Below, piece after piece: positions 43,246-54,541 of a DNA stretch of 64,000 nt. The DNA lies in contig CM057135.1 in assembly GCA_029964075.1 (NCBI GenBank), positions 1,163,001 through 1,227,000 on the forward strand. The letters are read 5' to 3'. The notes beneath the pieces are model-generated. The model made no database searches and was not told the origin of the DNA. It worked only from the letters and a program-made list of their open reading frames with translations. The stretch's first letter is position 1, and each line of letters opens with the position of its first letter. The DNA is from Patiria pectinifera. Lineage: Eukaryota > Echinodermata > Asteroidea > Valvatida > Asterinidae. The position numbers and the translations under genes are program-made.

Positions 43246-44220
43246 TGGGTATTGTTTTGTGGCCCTTGTTGATGTAAGGTGTTGCCCACAAACATGATGG
43301 TATGGTTTGTAAAATTTTCAAGTCCACCCATACTCGTATTTTTGTCCGACAGTAGTCGGTGGTGGGCGTTTCGTTGTGATTGACATTAATTATGCATTTT
43401 GTGGTATAACTCATCCCTGGATTATTTCAAAAACGTTTTATGGCCTGTGTATCAACATTATGAAGCAAAGTATTCCAAACAGCTGCGTCTTAAAACACAA
43501 ATTTACCTTAAATCCACTACTTTTGGAATTTTTGTTTTTATAATTGCCCCCCCCCCTCCTACGGTTTTCGGGTGGGGTGATCCTGTGTGCTCTACGTATT
43601 ACATAAAGATCATGCATCTATCAAGCCAAATACCAATGTAAGATATCAAAACTGTCATCGGTAAACATGCGTTTTTAATATTTGTTTCCCTTTGAAAGGT
43701 ATATTCCAAAATTTTGTTATTTTTGAATGGTGTATTCTATTTTCATGTTTGTTTTGGTTGATTGACGTTTTACATAATTATAGCACATTATCTGCGTAGA
43801 GGGTTCCATACCCGAACGAAATGCTGCGCTTTTCAAATGCGGTAAACCAACAGGTGCGAACGAAACTATCATTGCTTCAACGCTGTGAGATATTTCTATA
43901 GAATTAGGGTGGAGCGGTGGGCCTTCCTTCTATTGTCTGTGTTGTGACACTGTGCCCCGGCCAATGAATCGAAAAGGCCGTGGCGTAAGTTATTCATTCA
44001 AGGTATTAGGCTCTTGATAATGTGCCCGCCTCCTATTCATAACCCGAACGTAAAAGGAACTTATAGCTATGCCACGTGACAGGGAATTGGGCAATCACTG
44101 AGAAGATAACAAACGTGCATGGATGTACATGTTACGTCCTTAGGGGCAATTAAGAAACGTACCTACTGGTCCGACGGCATGTTGGTCTACTACGTCCCAC
44201 TGGTCCGACGCTCCATAGGA

Positions 44221-44262
44221 TTAGGGTTAGGGTTAGGAATAGGATTAGGGTTAGGGTTAGGG
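44221..44262 (+). repeat. Interstitial telomeric repeat, seven TTAGGG-type hexamers
   Basis: Seven consecutive hexamers, five exact TTAGGG and two single-base variants (TTAGGA, ATAGGA). They sit inside the right arm of the foldback element, bordered on both sides by GGTCCGAC-type phrases. TTAGGG is the ancestral metazoan telomere repeat. Confidence 0.9.
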
Positions 44263-44351
44263 TCAGTCAAGTGGAACTACACAGTATTATGTTTCGGACC
44301 AATGGGACTCCGGACCAATGGGAATCGGACTAATGGAACTTCGGACTATCA

Positions 44352-45780
44352 AGACGTAACCGTAGTCAACAGACGAATCAAATATGTGTTGAATTAGGTC
44401 CAGAGGGACATGGTCATTATAACTGTGAAACATTGGTTTATTTTCTGCTTCAAAGCAAACATATACACAACTGCGAAGTTCGTGCGGAAACGGCCGAGGG
44501 GAGATGTATTTAAAGTATTACACTATTTTTTTATTTTCAATGAGATTTACTTTGTATTATTAACTACATTGCTCTTGTTAAGAATATCTTAAGAAACACG
44601 TTAATGAGCACCTACAGAAATAGTACGTTTATATGGAAAACATTTTATTATAACCTGCAAGATAAATTTAACTTCAAAATGAAATACTAGTGAACTGAAA
44701 TGTTTCATAGTATGCCCATGTATAAAAAAAATGTTAACACCAATTGTTGAGATCTGAGGTAGAAACTCAGACTCAAAACTAAAAAAAACCAAAAACGGTG
44801 TTTTTCAAAGCCACACATGTTCACAAAAGAGATATTCCTGTGCTAATGAAATAAAGAATTAAATAAAAAGAAAACTCCCTCTCCCCTTATATTATTTTCA
44901 ACTTAACCCTATATGTAACTTTGACTCCTTACTCTCAACTCTCAAGCAGCCAAATGAATGAAAATAAACCCCCAAAAAGACGAAACAAAAATGAAAGAAC
45001 GACAAAAGACCAGTAAACCAAATCTTTTATTGATTAATTATTCTTTCTCATCAACAAGTTTAAAAAGGCAAAGAAAAAGCGAATGTTCAATTTTACGTCA
45101 AACCCTAATGAGAAAAAGCGGAAAGAAATGAAAAAAATGCCCATATAGTAACAGTTTGTTTTGTAATAATACAAAAACCCAACTGGCCACTGAAGTGAAC
45201 TGCCAGGGATTTAAGAAGGGCAGTAAACATCCAACAAAGGATCACTTATCCTGTAACTGATCTTTTGTCTGCCTGTCCACGTAAAAGTCCCACTACAAAC
45301 TATCACCATGCACGGCCATACCGTGTGCGTTCATGCGTGGACCGTCTCCCGCTTTGGCTTGAAGGGTCCCACACTCCCTCAATAACAATACCGTCTCCCG
45401 GTAAATGAACCAGGGGTATTTAGCCTGCCCGCCTTACAAAAGTTTGTCTGCAAATTTGCACTACAATGAAATAATGTTATATGGTGTTCCCTACAAGAAA
45501 GTGGTTTGACCCACAGTAGTTTTACTAGAAGCACGTTAATTGAGCCAGTGCTGCTGGGGACACTTAGCGAGGGCCTTTGTAGGCAATAAGAAAGGAGTAT
45601 GTATGATTGAATGGCTTTTCCGTCTGACGGCTTGAATTCGTTCAATGAGGTTCGGTCGAAACTCCGAGTCACAGAAAGTTTGGTTACGAATGATGCATTT
45701 CATTGGCTCGTCTTTGTTATGAGCCATCTTAATCCGAATTGCCGACAATGTGTGGGTTATCTAAAAACGAAAGAACGCTA
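44352..45780. other. No gene recognised
   Basis: About 1.4 kb without coding signal, RNA gene or terminal repeats that I can support. Short open frames lack recognisable motifs. Confidence 0.4.
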
Positions 45781-46030
45781 TTCGGACTATCGAACCTTAC
45801 TGTCGATCTGGACTATCGCACACTATCTTCTATTCGGAATATCGAACCTTTGGGATCGGATTAATTACTTTTATTCTATTTTCAGACTCGGATTAATTAA
45901 CTTTATTCTATTTTCGGACTAACGGGCCCTCTGGACTATCGAACTTTCCGACTATTGAACCTTCGGACTAGCGAACCTTTGGACTAATGACCCTTCGGAC
46001 TAAAGAATCTTCGGACTATCGGGCTGTATA
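45781..46030. repeat. TTCGGACTATCGAACC phrase array
   Basis: At least ten imperfect direct copies of TTCGGACTATCGAACCTT-type phrases with spacers TGTCGAT and TTTATTCTATT. The word TTCGGACTATCGAA is part-palindromic. Related short arrays lie at 24399-24456 and 59126-59217. Confidence 0.8.
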
Positions 46031-46825
46031 ACCGAGACATTCTCAGTGGAACTTGGCGGAACAGACCCAGCTAATGCGTTTGGCAGAATAAGGGGTTGAC
46101 TTGAGCTGCCGGTTATTACTAGAAGCGTATGCCTTACGTGAAAAGCTGCCTATGCGACAACGTGTGGCACCATGACTAGGGCGAAGGCATTTATAACATG
46201 AATGTGTATATTCTTGCAATCTACAAAACGACAACCATGGAATGAATTGTAAGCAAAACACTGCCCAACTCTATTGTTATGCCTGTTGCGTAAAGAGGAA
46301 TGCGGAACTGACTATGCATCCCGTGTCAATGTTGGCGAATTTAACCCAACGGCAGCAACTGTCAGCCATAGCTCAGAATCAAGCTCACCCAAAGATCAGC
46401 CTGAATTGCTCGTCATATCCACCTTTGCCCCGGAAACATGGCTGCTTCAATTAACATGAAGTGTGCATTCTATGTTGGCGATTATGGGACTTTGTATGCC
46501 AATTTGACCTGGTACGCTACCTAATTATACTTTACCTCCTTCGGTTTAAAATCAACTTGCGTTCTGCTGCCTGTATCAGGAAGCCCTTGCAAGTTTTCTC
46601 AAGAATATATCCCCTTCCCGCTCAATCGCATGACCTCTGACCCTTTCTTCTTACTGCGACGAACGCTTCACGTGAGTGTAAACACATTCCAATAAAAGTG
46701 TACGTTTACTGGGTTTATTCAGTACCTAGAAATTTCGTTCTCAGTTAGTGAGACTGAGTTCTTGTTTTGCCTTTTCAAGAATTTTAACCACATTTTGGGG
46801 TCATGTTTTCACCCGCAGTGTGACA
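46031..46825. other. No gene recognised
   Basis: No supportable feature. Two overlapping plus-strand open frames (46242-46459) have no known motif. Confidence 0.35.
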
Positions 46826-47211
46826 TGTCACGTAAGCCGGACATGTCGGAGGCGGAGCCGCCGCCGGCGGAAAAGGCAGCCGTGGTACGGTCAAAGTCAC
46901 GCTTCCCTTTACGGGACTGGGACGAATATGGAGACCGTGGTTCGCGCTTCCCCTTAGATCGGCACCGCGATCCAGATGCCATATCAGTCATCAAAACTGG
47001 GCCAGATTCACGCCTTTCTTTAAGGGGCCGTGATTCACACCGGGCTCGATTTACCCGGGTGCACGCATGCACTAGTGCATGTAGATTTTTGCTTGTGCAC
47101 GTAGCTTTTTTACTGAGCATGCACGACGTGCATGTAACTTGTTTAGCCACCAAAATACTCATTTCATGCAGACATTTACCAACGAGTGAGAATAAGAATA
47201 AAGTTTGTTGA
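46826..47211 (+). CDS. Hypothetical ORF with three SRFPLxD-like repeats
   Basis: From ATG 46826: MSRKPDMSEAEPPPAEKAAV, then KSRFPLRDWDEYGDRG, SRFPLDRHRDPDAISV and SRLSLRGRDSHRARF, i.e. three imperfect repeats rich in Arg and Asp. The rest (Cys/His-rich, hydrophobic) looks non-coding. The frame runs open to 47211. I do not recognise it. It may be a small exon, a minisatellite-derived frame, or chance in GC-rich sequence. Confidence 0.25.
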
Positions 47212-47894
47212 ATACTTGACCAGATAGTGTACAAACGTGTTATTTCTTTTATAAATCCATAAATTACTCCTCGCAGCAGATTCAGAGTACAAACGCCGTC
47301 ATGACTGTAGTGCTAGCACTATTTTTAGAATAGGAAAAGCCCTTACTGTTTACGCGAGCAAGTGACGTCATTGTGGCTCTTGGCAATTGAATCAATTGTA
47401 GGTACCCCTCTAGGACATAACTGGGGCTATTGCAATTGAATCAATAGTGGATACCCCTTCAGGCAATGTTATTGGTCGCGCACGTGCGCTAGCGCTAGCT
47501 GTCAAACTGGTGAATGCAATGTTGCGATTTGACTTGGATCTGAGTGATTGGTGGCTGACATTTCGTTTATTTTTGCCACAATGCCTCCAAAAAAAACGAA
47601 ACCAAGCACCACAAAAGCACACATTGCTTTCTTTCTGGAATACTACTACCCCTAGAACTATGGATATTACTTGTAATACCCATAGGTAGGCATATCAACG
47701 CGAACATGCTGTATACTACACGAATATTATTCAATCACCCTGCCAGCATGTTGTCCTGTGAGTTTTGGAGCGAACGCAGTATATTCGTACCCCAAGACCT
47801 ATGCCCAATACTTCTTGACATACTCACGTTCAAAACGCTAACAAGTATAAGAGTTGAATCGATCCCGAATGGTCCCCGTTCCGTACCGAAGCTA
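47212..47894. other. No gene recognised
   Basis: Includes two related words ATTGCAATTGAATCAAT / GGCAATTGAATCAATTG at 47380-47450. No coding region supported. Confidence 0.35.
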
Positions 47895-48264
47895 CAGTTT
47901 AAGTTTTAACGTGCACGCGAAGCGTTGTTGGCGTGACGTCAGAGTCTTTTGGTCTGGGAACCGACCACAGACACCGTCTTTAAAGTGCATATCGCGGGCG
48001 GCGTTAGACGAGCCAATCACGAGACCACGTGATAAACGCCGCTAATAATTTGGGGAACTACGATCCGGACATGAGGAGTGCCCGGAGCGTCAGTGCGATA
48101 CCAAATTATCCGCAGCACTTATCACGTGGTCTCGTGAGTGGCCCGTCTAACGCCGCCCACGATATGCACTGTAAAGACGTTGTCTGTGGTTGGTTTCCAG
48201 ACCAAAAGACTCTGAGTATTCTGACGTCACGCTAACAACGCTTGGTTCGTTAAAACTCAAACTG
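47895..48264. mobile_element. 370-bp foldback MITE with CAGTTT termini
   Basis: Arms of ~155 bp. The left starts CAGTTTAAGTTTTAACG and includes GTTGGCGTGACGTCAGA; the right ends with the complement CGTTAAAACTCAAACTG. Inner marks CACGTGATAA and TTATCACGTGG also pair. Loop about 60 bp. No matching direct repeat flanks the ends, so class is undetermined. Confidence 0.85.
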
Positions 48265-49026
48265 CACATCAACAGCACAAAAGGGATCTTCTCCAAACTG
48301 TAAGGTCTCCTACTATGTAATTTTCTAGGACTTAATTTTGCTGTTGCCTCATTGCCCGCTCTGGAGCTATGTTATATGTATAGAGGTACCTGCATAAAAA
48401 AAAACAGCAGTTCAAATGTGATTGCATTTTGAGCTATTTTTTGTAAAAGATAACCTGATACAATGCATTTGAAAAAGAATTAAGACAGAAACAAACATAC
48501 CTGCTCATTTTCGGACTTGGTACCATGTCAGATAGCAATCTCTCATCATGGCTTGTGCATTTATGGGTGGCAAAGGGAAGGAAGGCTTGAGAACGGCAGG
48601 CTAGAGATCAGAATTAAAAGGGAATATTTTGTATTGATTGATGATTCAATTGGGGAAAAAAAAGGAATTTACAAGATGTGAAAGGTCTATTTTTTCTTAA
48701 TTTTAACTATTTAATAATTTATCGTCCTTGTAAGTTGTAAAAATATTTAAGTACAGGACATTTTAATATTATTTGTACAGAGTCCCTCGATTTTTTGCAG
48801 TTGTATATAAAATGAACTTGAAGTATACTGTTTTCATTGTAGAGTACTGTATACTCTATAATTTGTTGAAACATTAGAAATAATTATGACACTCAATATG
48901 AAACTTGTTTTAAAAAACGTTAGTCTAAATACCAATGACATTTAATAAAGAACAACATTCTTTGCACAAAAGGGAATATACTCCCTTGAATAATGACTTA
49001 CCCTGCCACCTTACCCTGCCACCTGT
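48265..49026. other. No gene recognised
   Basis: AT-rich, no coding signal. If the RAG1-like frame at 49300 ends at a splice donor, this stretch would be intronic on the minus strand. Confidence 0.3.
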
Positions 49027-49287
49027 CTTATATAGCGCACCAATCTACCAACAATTAGGTACTCAAGGCGCTGGAGATTATGTGTATTATTAAAGATAGA
49101 TAAATAAAGTTTATGAGAAATATGAGACCCATTATGTAGCACCTTATAATGGTTGACAAGATGCTGCGGCGCATATTGCAGCCACTGCCAGAAACACCGG
49201 GGCAAACCCCTTCTTTTAGCGAGTAGTGTTACTGGGTTATTTAACTTGCATTACACAACACACGGGACCTAAGGCTTTACGTCCCAT
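49027..49287 (-). mobile_element. tRNA-SINE body copy, head truncated
   Basis: Reverse complement of the SINE that the Polinton split: GGGACGTAAAGCCTTAGG, GGGGTTTGCCCCGGTG, CAATATGCGCCGCAGCAT, then CTCCAGCGCCTTGAGTAC and GCGCTATATAAG. The tRNA-like head is missing. It provides the uninterrupted copy that shows the Polinton insertion point. Confidence 0.85.
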
Positions 49288-49299
49288 GACGTGCTGCTC

Positions 49300-50115
49300 T
49301 TACATTATCATTGTTTTCTTGATGCAATTTGGCTTGGATGATGGTGACAGGGGTAAGTCTATTTTGAGGAGCTGTTTCTTGTTCGAGGAAGGGCATGTAT
49401 GGTTAAGAAGTTGCCGTAGTTTTCCAAGGGCTGAACACGATGTGCAACAAACAATTAAACTTTGTAGCTGCACATTTAAGACTCGAGGACTTTCAGATAT
49501 TTCATTGAGATGAATATGTCTGTTACATAGTGGACATTCTATAACCGCTTTATATTCTTGTGCAACTATGCAGAGAGGCACTTTGCACAATAGTGTTCAC
49601 ATGGACTGATGGCGAGCACAAAATAGCCTACACAAGCAGATACAACAAGTGAAAATTGAATGCTCAGTTTCCCTTCCCACTATCTCAAGAGATGGGGCAT
49701 TTCTACATCTGGTCGAGTTGTTCTTTGTAAGAAAATGTTCTCATCAGTAGCGCAGTAGTTCCTCAGGCTCCTTTTCCAAGTGCGATTTTTTCCTTTTCAT
49801 TTCTTGGACGACCTGGATGTGCCTGTTGTCAGTCGATCGCACACTGAACAATTGTTTACATGACTATGTTTTTCCTACTCAATGTTATTCTCAGAATATG
49901 TTCCATGCCCGCTTGCCCACGTCCAAACTTTCTGGGACAATTATTGCAAAACATTTGAGGATGTTGGCCTGCAACGTCTGCCCACGTACTTACGTACACG
50001 CTCTTTCACCAAATGCAGGGAATGTGATTTTCCTGTGATTAGCACAGTCGTTTGATTTCCGCTGCTCGTCCATTTGATTCGCCCTGTGTAGTCAGCCTCC
50101 ACAAATCCTACAGAG
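49300..50115 (-). pseudogene. RAG1 N-terminal-like zinc-binding region and RING finger (broken)
   Basis: Minus-strand blocks in RAG1 order, in changing frames: LCRICGG (50115-50095); DVAGQHPQMFCNNCPRKFG (49978-49922); HVNNCSVCDRLTTG (about 49862-49820); a basic linker; RING first half FTCCICLCRLFCARHQ (about 49650-49600); second half SPCEHYCAKC (49608-49579, shifted); ECPLCNRHIHLNEI (about 49539); then LNVQLQSLIVCCTSCSALGK and LLNHTCPS, the following zinc-finger segment. These match the LCRICG, HPxxFCxxC, CDIC, RING and post-RING blocks of vertebrate RAG1 and of RAG1-like or N-RAG transposon proteins of invertebrates. At least four frame changes indicate a pseudogene. The catalytic core is not seen. 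The last frame reaches AATGTAAGAG, which could be a splice donor. Confidence 0.65.
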
Positions 50116-50922
50116 TCAAACAGTTTCGTAGCACATTTACATGAAATTCATAGCTCATTTCACAAAAACGTGACATTTATCTGCCGCAAAAACCACAAGG
50201 AAGTAGGCCTATCAGCCATCACCGCGAACGCTCTGCGATGCATTTGTGTTCCGTGTTCCGCGCGCTTAGTCGTTGTACCTGTCTGTGTGGCCAGTGCTGT
50301 CCCGTTGTTTGTACACGGAATGGACTCGCAGTTTCGCGTCATAACAAATAATTTTGCAAAACTAGTCTTTCAAAAAATGCTATAAAAGTTACTTCCCAGA
50401 AATTGTTTTTGTATATTGTATATATTTTGTATACAATAATACACATCTAAACACCCGCAATCTAAAATGAAAAAGTGATAACACTAGAGGTCTATGTCGT
50501 GTGGTTTTTTTTCTGTTTTGAATGCATTATCATTATTTTATGCGCTGTCTTCATGTTGTTTTTGTTATTTAGATTTAGGACTTGAATACTGTACACCTTT
50601 AAGATGATGCACTGCGGGACCCATCATGACATCATCATGTCTTCTGATTTTGCATCTTTACTAGTAAAGGAACGACATCTGTCTGTTGTCTGTATGTTGC
50701 TCTGTTGGTATCTGTGTATGCAGAGCACACTGTGGGAATGTTTGTAAGTATACATGCATCATTGTGGGGATTTTTGTACATTATGCATATATATTCCCAC
50801 AAAGACACCCTACGGAATTGGTACAAAATAGCATTATGGGGCTGTTTGGACAATGTTTGGGGAAAAACCACAATGATCTGTGTGCAGCTTGTTTGTAGTG
50901 AATTGTCTGTCATTGTCTGTCA
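50116..50922. other. No gene recognised
   Basis: Could hold further N-terminal parts of the RAG1-like region, but I find no matching motif. AT-rich TATATTGTATATATTTTGTAT near 50410. Confidence 0.3.
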
Positions 50923-51099
50923 ATGGCACGCTCAGCCAAAGATACGGCGCCCTCCATTGAGGAGCAGTTCAACCTCATTCTCACAGAAATCGATCCCAGA
51001 ATGCTTTACGAATGGTGGATGAAAAACGAGCGCAAATGTATGGGTACGATGTTAAACTCGTGCTACCGCGCGCTAGTACCGCGCCCGCCGACATTTTGA
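50923..51099 (+). CDS. Hypothetical 58-residue ORF, possible first exon
   Basis: ATG at 50923 opens MARSAKDTAPSIEEQFNLIL, then TEIDPRMLYEWWMKNERK and stops at about 51099. The amphipathic EEQFNLILTEIDPRMLYEWW looks protein-like. The GC-rich, CpG-bearing sequence around 50930-51110 also looks less repeat-like than its surroundings. I do not recognise the product, and no splice donor is clear. Confidence 0.25.
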   Translation: MARSAKDTAPSIEEQFNLILTEIDPRMLYEWWMKNERKCMGTMLNSCYRALVPRPPTF

Positions 51100-51961
51100 G
51101 TCTCGCTGTAGCGTTGTCATTTTTCCTCCGAGGGTACACATTTTCTCGCCGTTTTTTGAAGACCATCACTCATCAGTCTCGAAAACGTTAGTATTGTGCG
51201 TGTAGGCCTATGTCAACCTTTATGTGTAAATGTTCGTTTTATTAAACGAATATTTGATTTTCTACACAAATTTGATTTTTTTTTGATGCACCAAACATCG
51301 AGCCTCACCACTCACGTCAACTCAGACCAAGCTCGGCCCTTTGCTCGAACCGACACCCTCGGACCCATGCAAATCATCAAACTTTCAAAGTACATGCATG
51401 CGAGATTCAGACATTTTGCTGCCCACATTGTGTGATTTTTCTTTGCCGAAAAATTAAAAGTGACAGGCCCTGCATATTCCGCAAGTAGTGAACAAATGTC
51501 GTTCTTCAGAAATACATCCAGAGGCTAATTATTTCGGCCTTTTTCCTTTTTTATTTGGATTTTTGTTTTGACTGTTTATATTATTTCTGGGGCAAGTTTG
51601 ACAAGAATACCTTGCATTTGCAGTTCTACATGAAAACCTAATGTAACTGACAACATTGCACAAGTATCTGCAGAATTTACGGCAAAAATTCTGGAGGACT
51701 CTAACGTTAGATCTAGTACTAGTATTAAACAGTCAGTAGGCATGTCAGACCATGGAGAAGGAACGCGCACTTATTGGGTTTTCGCTTCCGATAATCAAGT
51801 CCCGCACACGAAACTTACCAGTAAAAATAAAGTTTGTGTGGTTTAGGACACTTTTTCTGTTAAGTTCTTAAGGTGTTTCATCGTTCCAACATGGCTTTTG
51901 CAACCGCAAGCAATCTTCTTCAAGCTCTGATAAGCCTATTTTAAAAAAAAGTTTAACAGTA
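51100..51961. other. No gene recognised
   Basis: No supportable feature; ends with the CAGTA duplication of the next element. Confidence 0.35.
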
Positions 51962-52292
51962 TGTTACAACTGATAATGTAGTAACCAACGGATAATGTAT
52001 CACCAACCGATAATGTCACACAAATTGACCGATACTGTATCAGTAACCGATAATGTAACAGAAATGAACCGATAGTGTAGTAAAAATGTACTACACTATC
52101 AGTCGACTGTTGTTACATTATCCGTCTTAACCGATAATGTAACAAATATTGACCGATAATGTAGTAACATTTACTACACTATCGGTAAATTTCTGTTACA
52201 TTATCGGTTAGTGATACAGTATCGGTCAATTTGTGTGACATTATCGGTTGGTGATACATTATCCGTTAGTTACTACTTTATCAGTTGTAACA
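51962..52292. mobile_element. 331-bp hairpin element built from CCGATAATGTA phrases, 5-bp duplication
   Basis: The left end TGTTACAACTGATAATG and right end CAGTTGTAACA are inverted. Both halves are runs of ACCGATAATGTAACA, AACGGATAATGTATCACC and GACCGATACTGTATCA phrases that mirror each other over ~165 bp, with nested smaller palindromes at the centre. CAGTA flanks both ends (51957-51961, 52293-52297). Non-coding. Confidence 0.85.
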
Positions 52293-52439
52293 CAGTACTA
52301 ACCACAAAATTGTCATGCTAATCGTGTGCATCGTCGATCGCAGTCCAGCAAAGTCAAATTGCACTGCAGCCTGCATAGCTTTATGCTGAAACAGGGTCCC
52401 AAACTACACAATATCTGTACCAAAAAAAATGTGTTTTTA

Positions 52440-52760
52440 ACTGTTTCCGCCTTGTCCTTCCGTGTGTGGGTGTGTGTGTCCGGAACAACTTGTGAGTGAG
52501 ATAACTTGAGAAATACTTAACATATGAACTTCAAATTTGGTTTATAAATTGTTCTTGGTAATCCTAAGAAGTGTTGTAAATGCGATAACTTTAGATATAC
52601 TTAACATGTAAACTTTAAATTTGGTTTGTGGAATGTTCTTGGTTCGTGGAAGGTTCTTGGTAATCCTAAGAAGCCTATTGCAATTGGGGCCAAAAGGTTA
52701 AAGATCAAGTTCACATAGGCTTAAAATAACAGAAATCTTGTCGGCGTGATACCTTAGGAA
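52440..52760. repeat. Dispersed repeat (AAATACTT..AACTTCAAATTTGG..TCTTGGTAATCCTAAGAAG), internally duplicated
   Basis: Two tandem versions at 52497-52575 and 52580-52700. Related copies lie at about 54425-54540 and 55625-55720. The copy at 54425/55625 is the target split by the phrase element at 54542-55615. Confidence 0.75.
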
Positions 52761-53280
52761 TTCTTTACGTCCGATGTTATGGTTTTGTAGCGGAAGAACG
52801 GGACCTGTCTCTATTCGTCTCAGAAAACAGTCCACGATAGCGCTGCCACCAGGCGGAAAATTTCTAGGCCCTAAACCGCCGGAGTTCCGCCTCACCGGTT
52901 TAGTACTTCTTGATCTAAGACTAGGGTTTGCCGTCAAAATATATGACCGAGGTGAAAAGATAAAAGGCAGGACAAGGCCTTATTTTGCTAAGGACGGACT
53001 AAAAAAAAAACTACTCTCTTAAGGCAATTATCAAGTACAACTCGAAGAATAGTAATTTAGTTCAACTTCAACAACAAATCTACAATATCAAGGATGAGCT
53101 AAATATAAAAGTAAACCCTTAAGCTAGACTTTTTGACTAAGATATCATAAAGAATAGGACTCTCTCTCTACTAGTCAACAAAATTGGCTGAGTGAATTCA
53201 ATCAAAGAGAGTGCCCTCTGCACTGGGAGGGAAATAATAGCTGACTCAAAATATTTCAGTAAACAGTGCTGAACTTAAAG
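52761..53280. other. No gene recognised
   Basis: Open frames on both strands at 52700-53020 overlap a repeat-like GC-rich tract and have no known motif. Confidence 0.3.
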
Positions 53281-53490
53281 GGCAACCTCAAATAATATCA
53301 CTAGGCAACTCCGTCTGCCAGTCTAAATAAGTATCACTGGGCAATTCCGTCTGCCAATTCCGTCTGCCAGTGGAAAAATAGGTATCACTCGGTAACGCAG
53401 TCTGCCAGTTGGAAAAAAATAACTAGGCAACTCCGTCTGCCAGTAGAAAATAAGTATCACTAGGCAATTACGTCTGCCAGTAGATAATAT
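53281..53490. repeat. Minisatellite with CTCCGTCTGCCAGT core
   Basis: Six or so imperfect units of the type AGGCAACTCCGTCTGCCAGT followed by A-rich AATAAGTATCACT, period about 45 bp with variation. Confidence 0.8.
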
Positions 53491-53590
53491 ACTAAAACTC
53501 CATCCAAGGCCTCAGACAGGTCAGCCAGTAGTTTCTTGAATATATCAACAGCACTGGAAATAAATCAAAGGACTGCAATTATTTATCTTG

Positions 53591-53830
53591 CTCCTCCACT
53601 CCACTCCAATTATTCATAACTTTACGAACTATGCCGTTGTCACAGCTCCTCAGCTCCTCCTTAGTTTCTCAAGCTCTTCCTCAGTTTCTCAAGCTCCTCA
53701 GTTTTCCAAGCTCCTCCTCAGTTTCTCAAACTTCTCCTTAGCTCCTCCTTGGCTCCTCCTCCGTTTTCAGACTATGCCCTTATGAGCTTCTCAACACCTC
53801 CCCGAAACTCCTCCTCAGCTCCTCAGCGAT
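53591..53830. repeat. CTCCTCAGTTTCTCAAG minisatellite
   Basis: Pyrimidine-rich array of AGCTCCTCCTCAGTTTCTCA-type words, with period near 25 bp. The plus-strand frame is Ser/Pro/Leu-rich low-complexity and not a gene. Confidence 0.8.
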
Positions 53831-54420
53831 CAGCAGTACAAGACTCAAGCAACCTAAAGCAAAACTAACCAACCAACCCAAATCAACCAAAATCTGTCCT
53901 TTTTATACCATTGAATTGCGCGCCATACGCGCGGCGCTCCTCAAGTGTAGTAAATGAGCCACGCTCACAAGTTGTGAACTTCATCTCATAAATATTCGTG
54001 AATGTCCTAGCAGACTAAAAGTAGAAGAAATTCTGTTAATTATTCCTTATTCATAAATAATCTTCAAAAAACAAACTTAAGATTTGAACTAGATAAACGT
54101 TATATAAAGGCAACTTCCTAATGTGTTATTTCTAAGTTTTAAAGACTAAATTAAGAACTAATCTTTTAAAATTACAGGCCAATCCGAAACAGTTTTAAAG
54201 GTCTAGGAGGCGACCATCTTGAATTTAAGCAACCCCATTTTTAACACACACAAACACATGTGCGCTGCAGTAATGCATGGGAACAGCTGACATCGTGGTA
54301 AAATAGCGATAAATTATTTCACTTAAAACAATCATAAATTTGAGGAAATCTATTCTGTATGGATGGAAGTTAATTTAAGGATAATCTAGACATAAGGTGA
54401 GTCTGTAGATAATGAATAGG
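53831..54420. other. No gene recognised
   Basis: No supportable feature. Confidence 0.35.
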
Positions 54421-54541
54421 GGCATTTTCGTCACAGTTTGTGGATTGCTCTTGGTAATCTTAAGAAGTCTATGGCATTTGGGGCCGACCGGTCAAGAGTC
54501 CAATTCACGGTGGCTAAACCAATAGAAATTTTGTAAGCGTG

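Larger units (their letters stand above)
41646..44351. mobile_element. Candidate 2.7-kb foldback element with GGTCCGACG-phrase arms
   Basis: The left arm (41646-41820) is a tandem run of CCCATTGGTCCGACGAC-type phrases ending ACTAGGTACGTTTCTTAATT. The right arm (44145-44351) carries the reverse: AATTAAGAAACGTACCTACT, then TGGTCCGACG phrases, an interstitial telomeric tract, and GGACCAATGGGAATCGGAC. The ~2.3-kb interior contains other repeats and no gene I recognise. Target duplications were not identified, so the outer limits are approximate. Confidence 0.6.
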
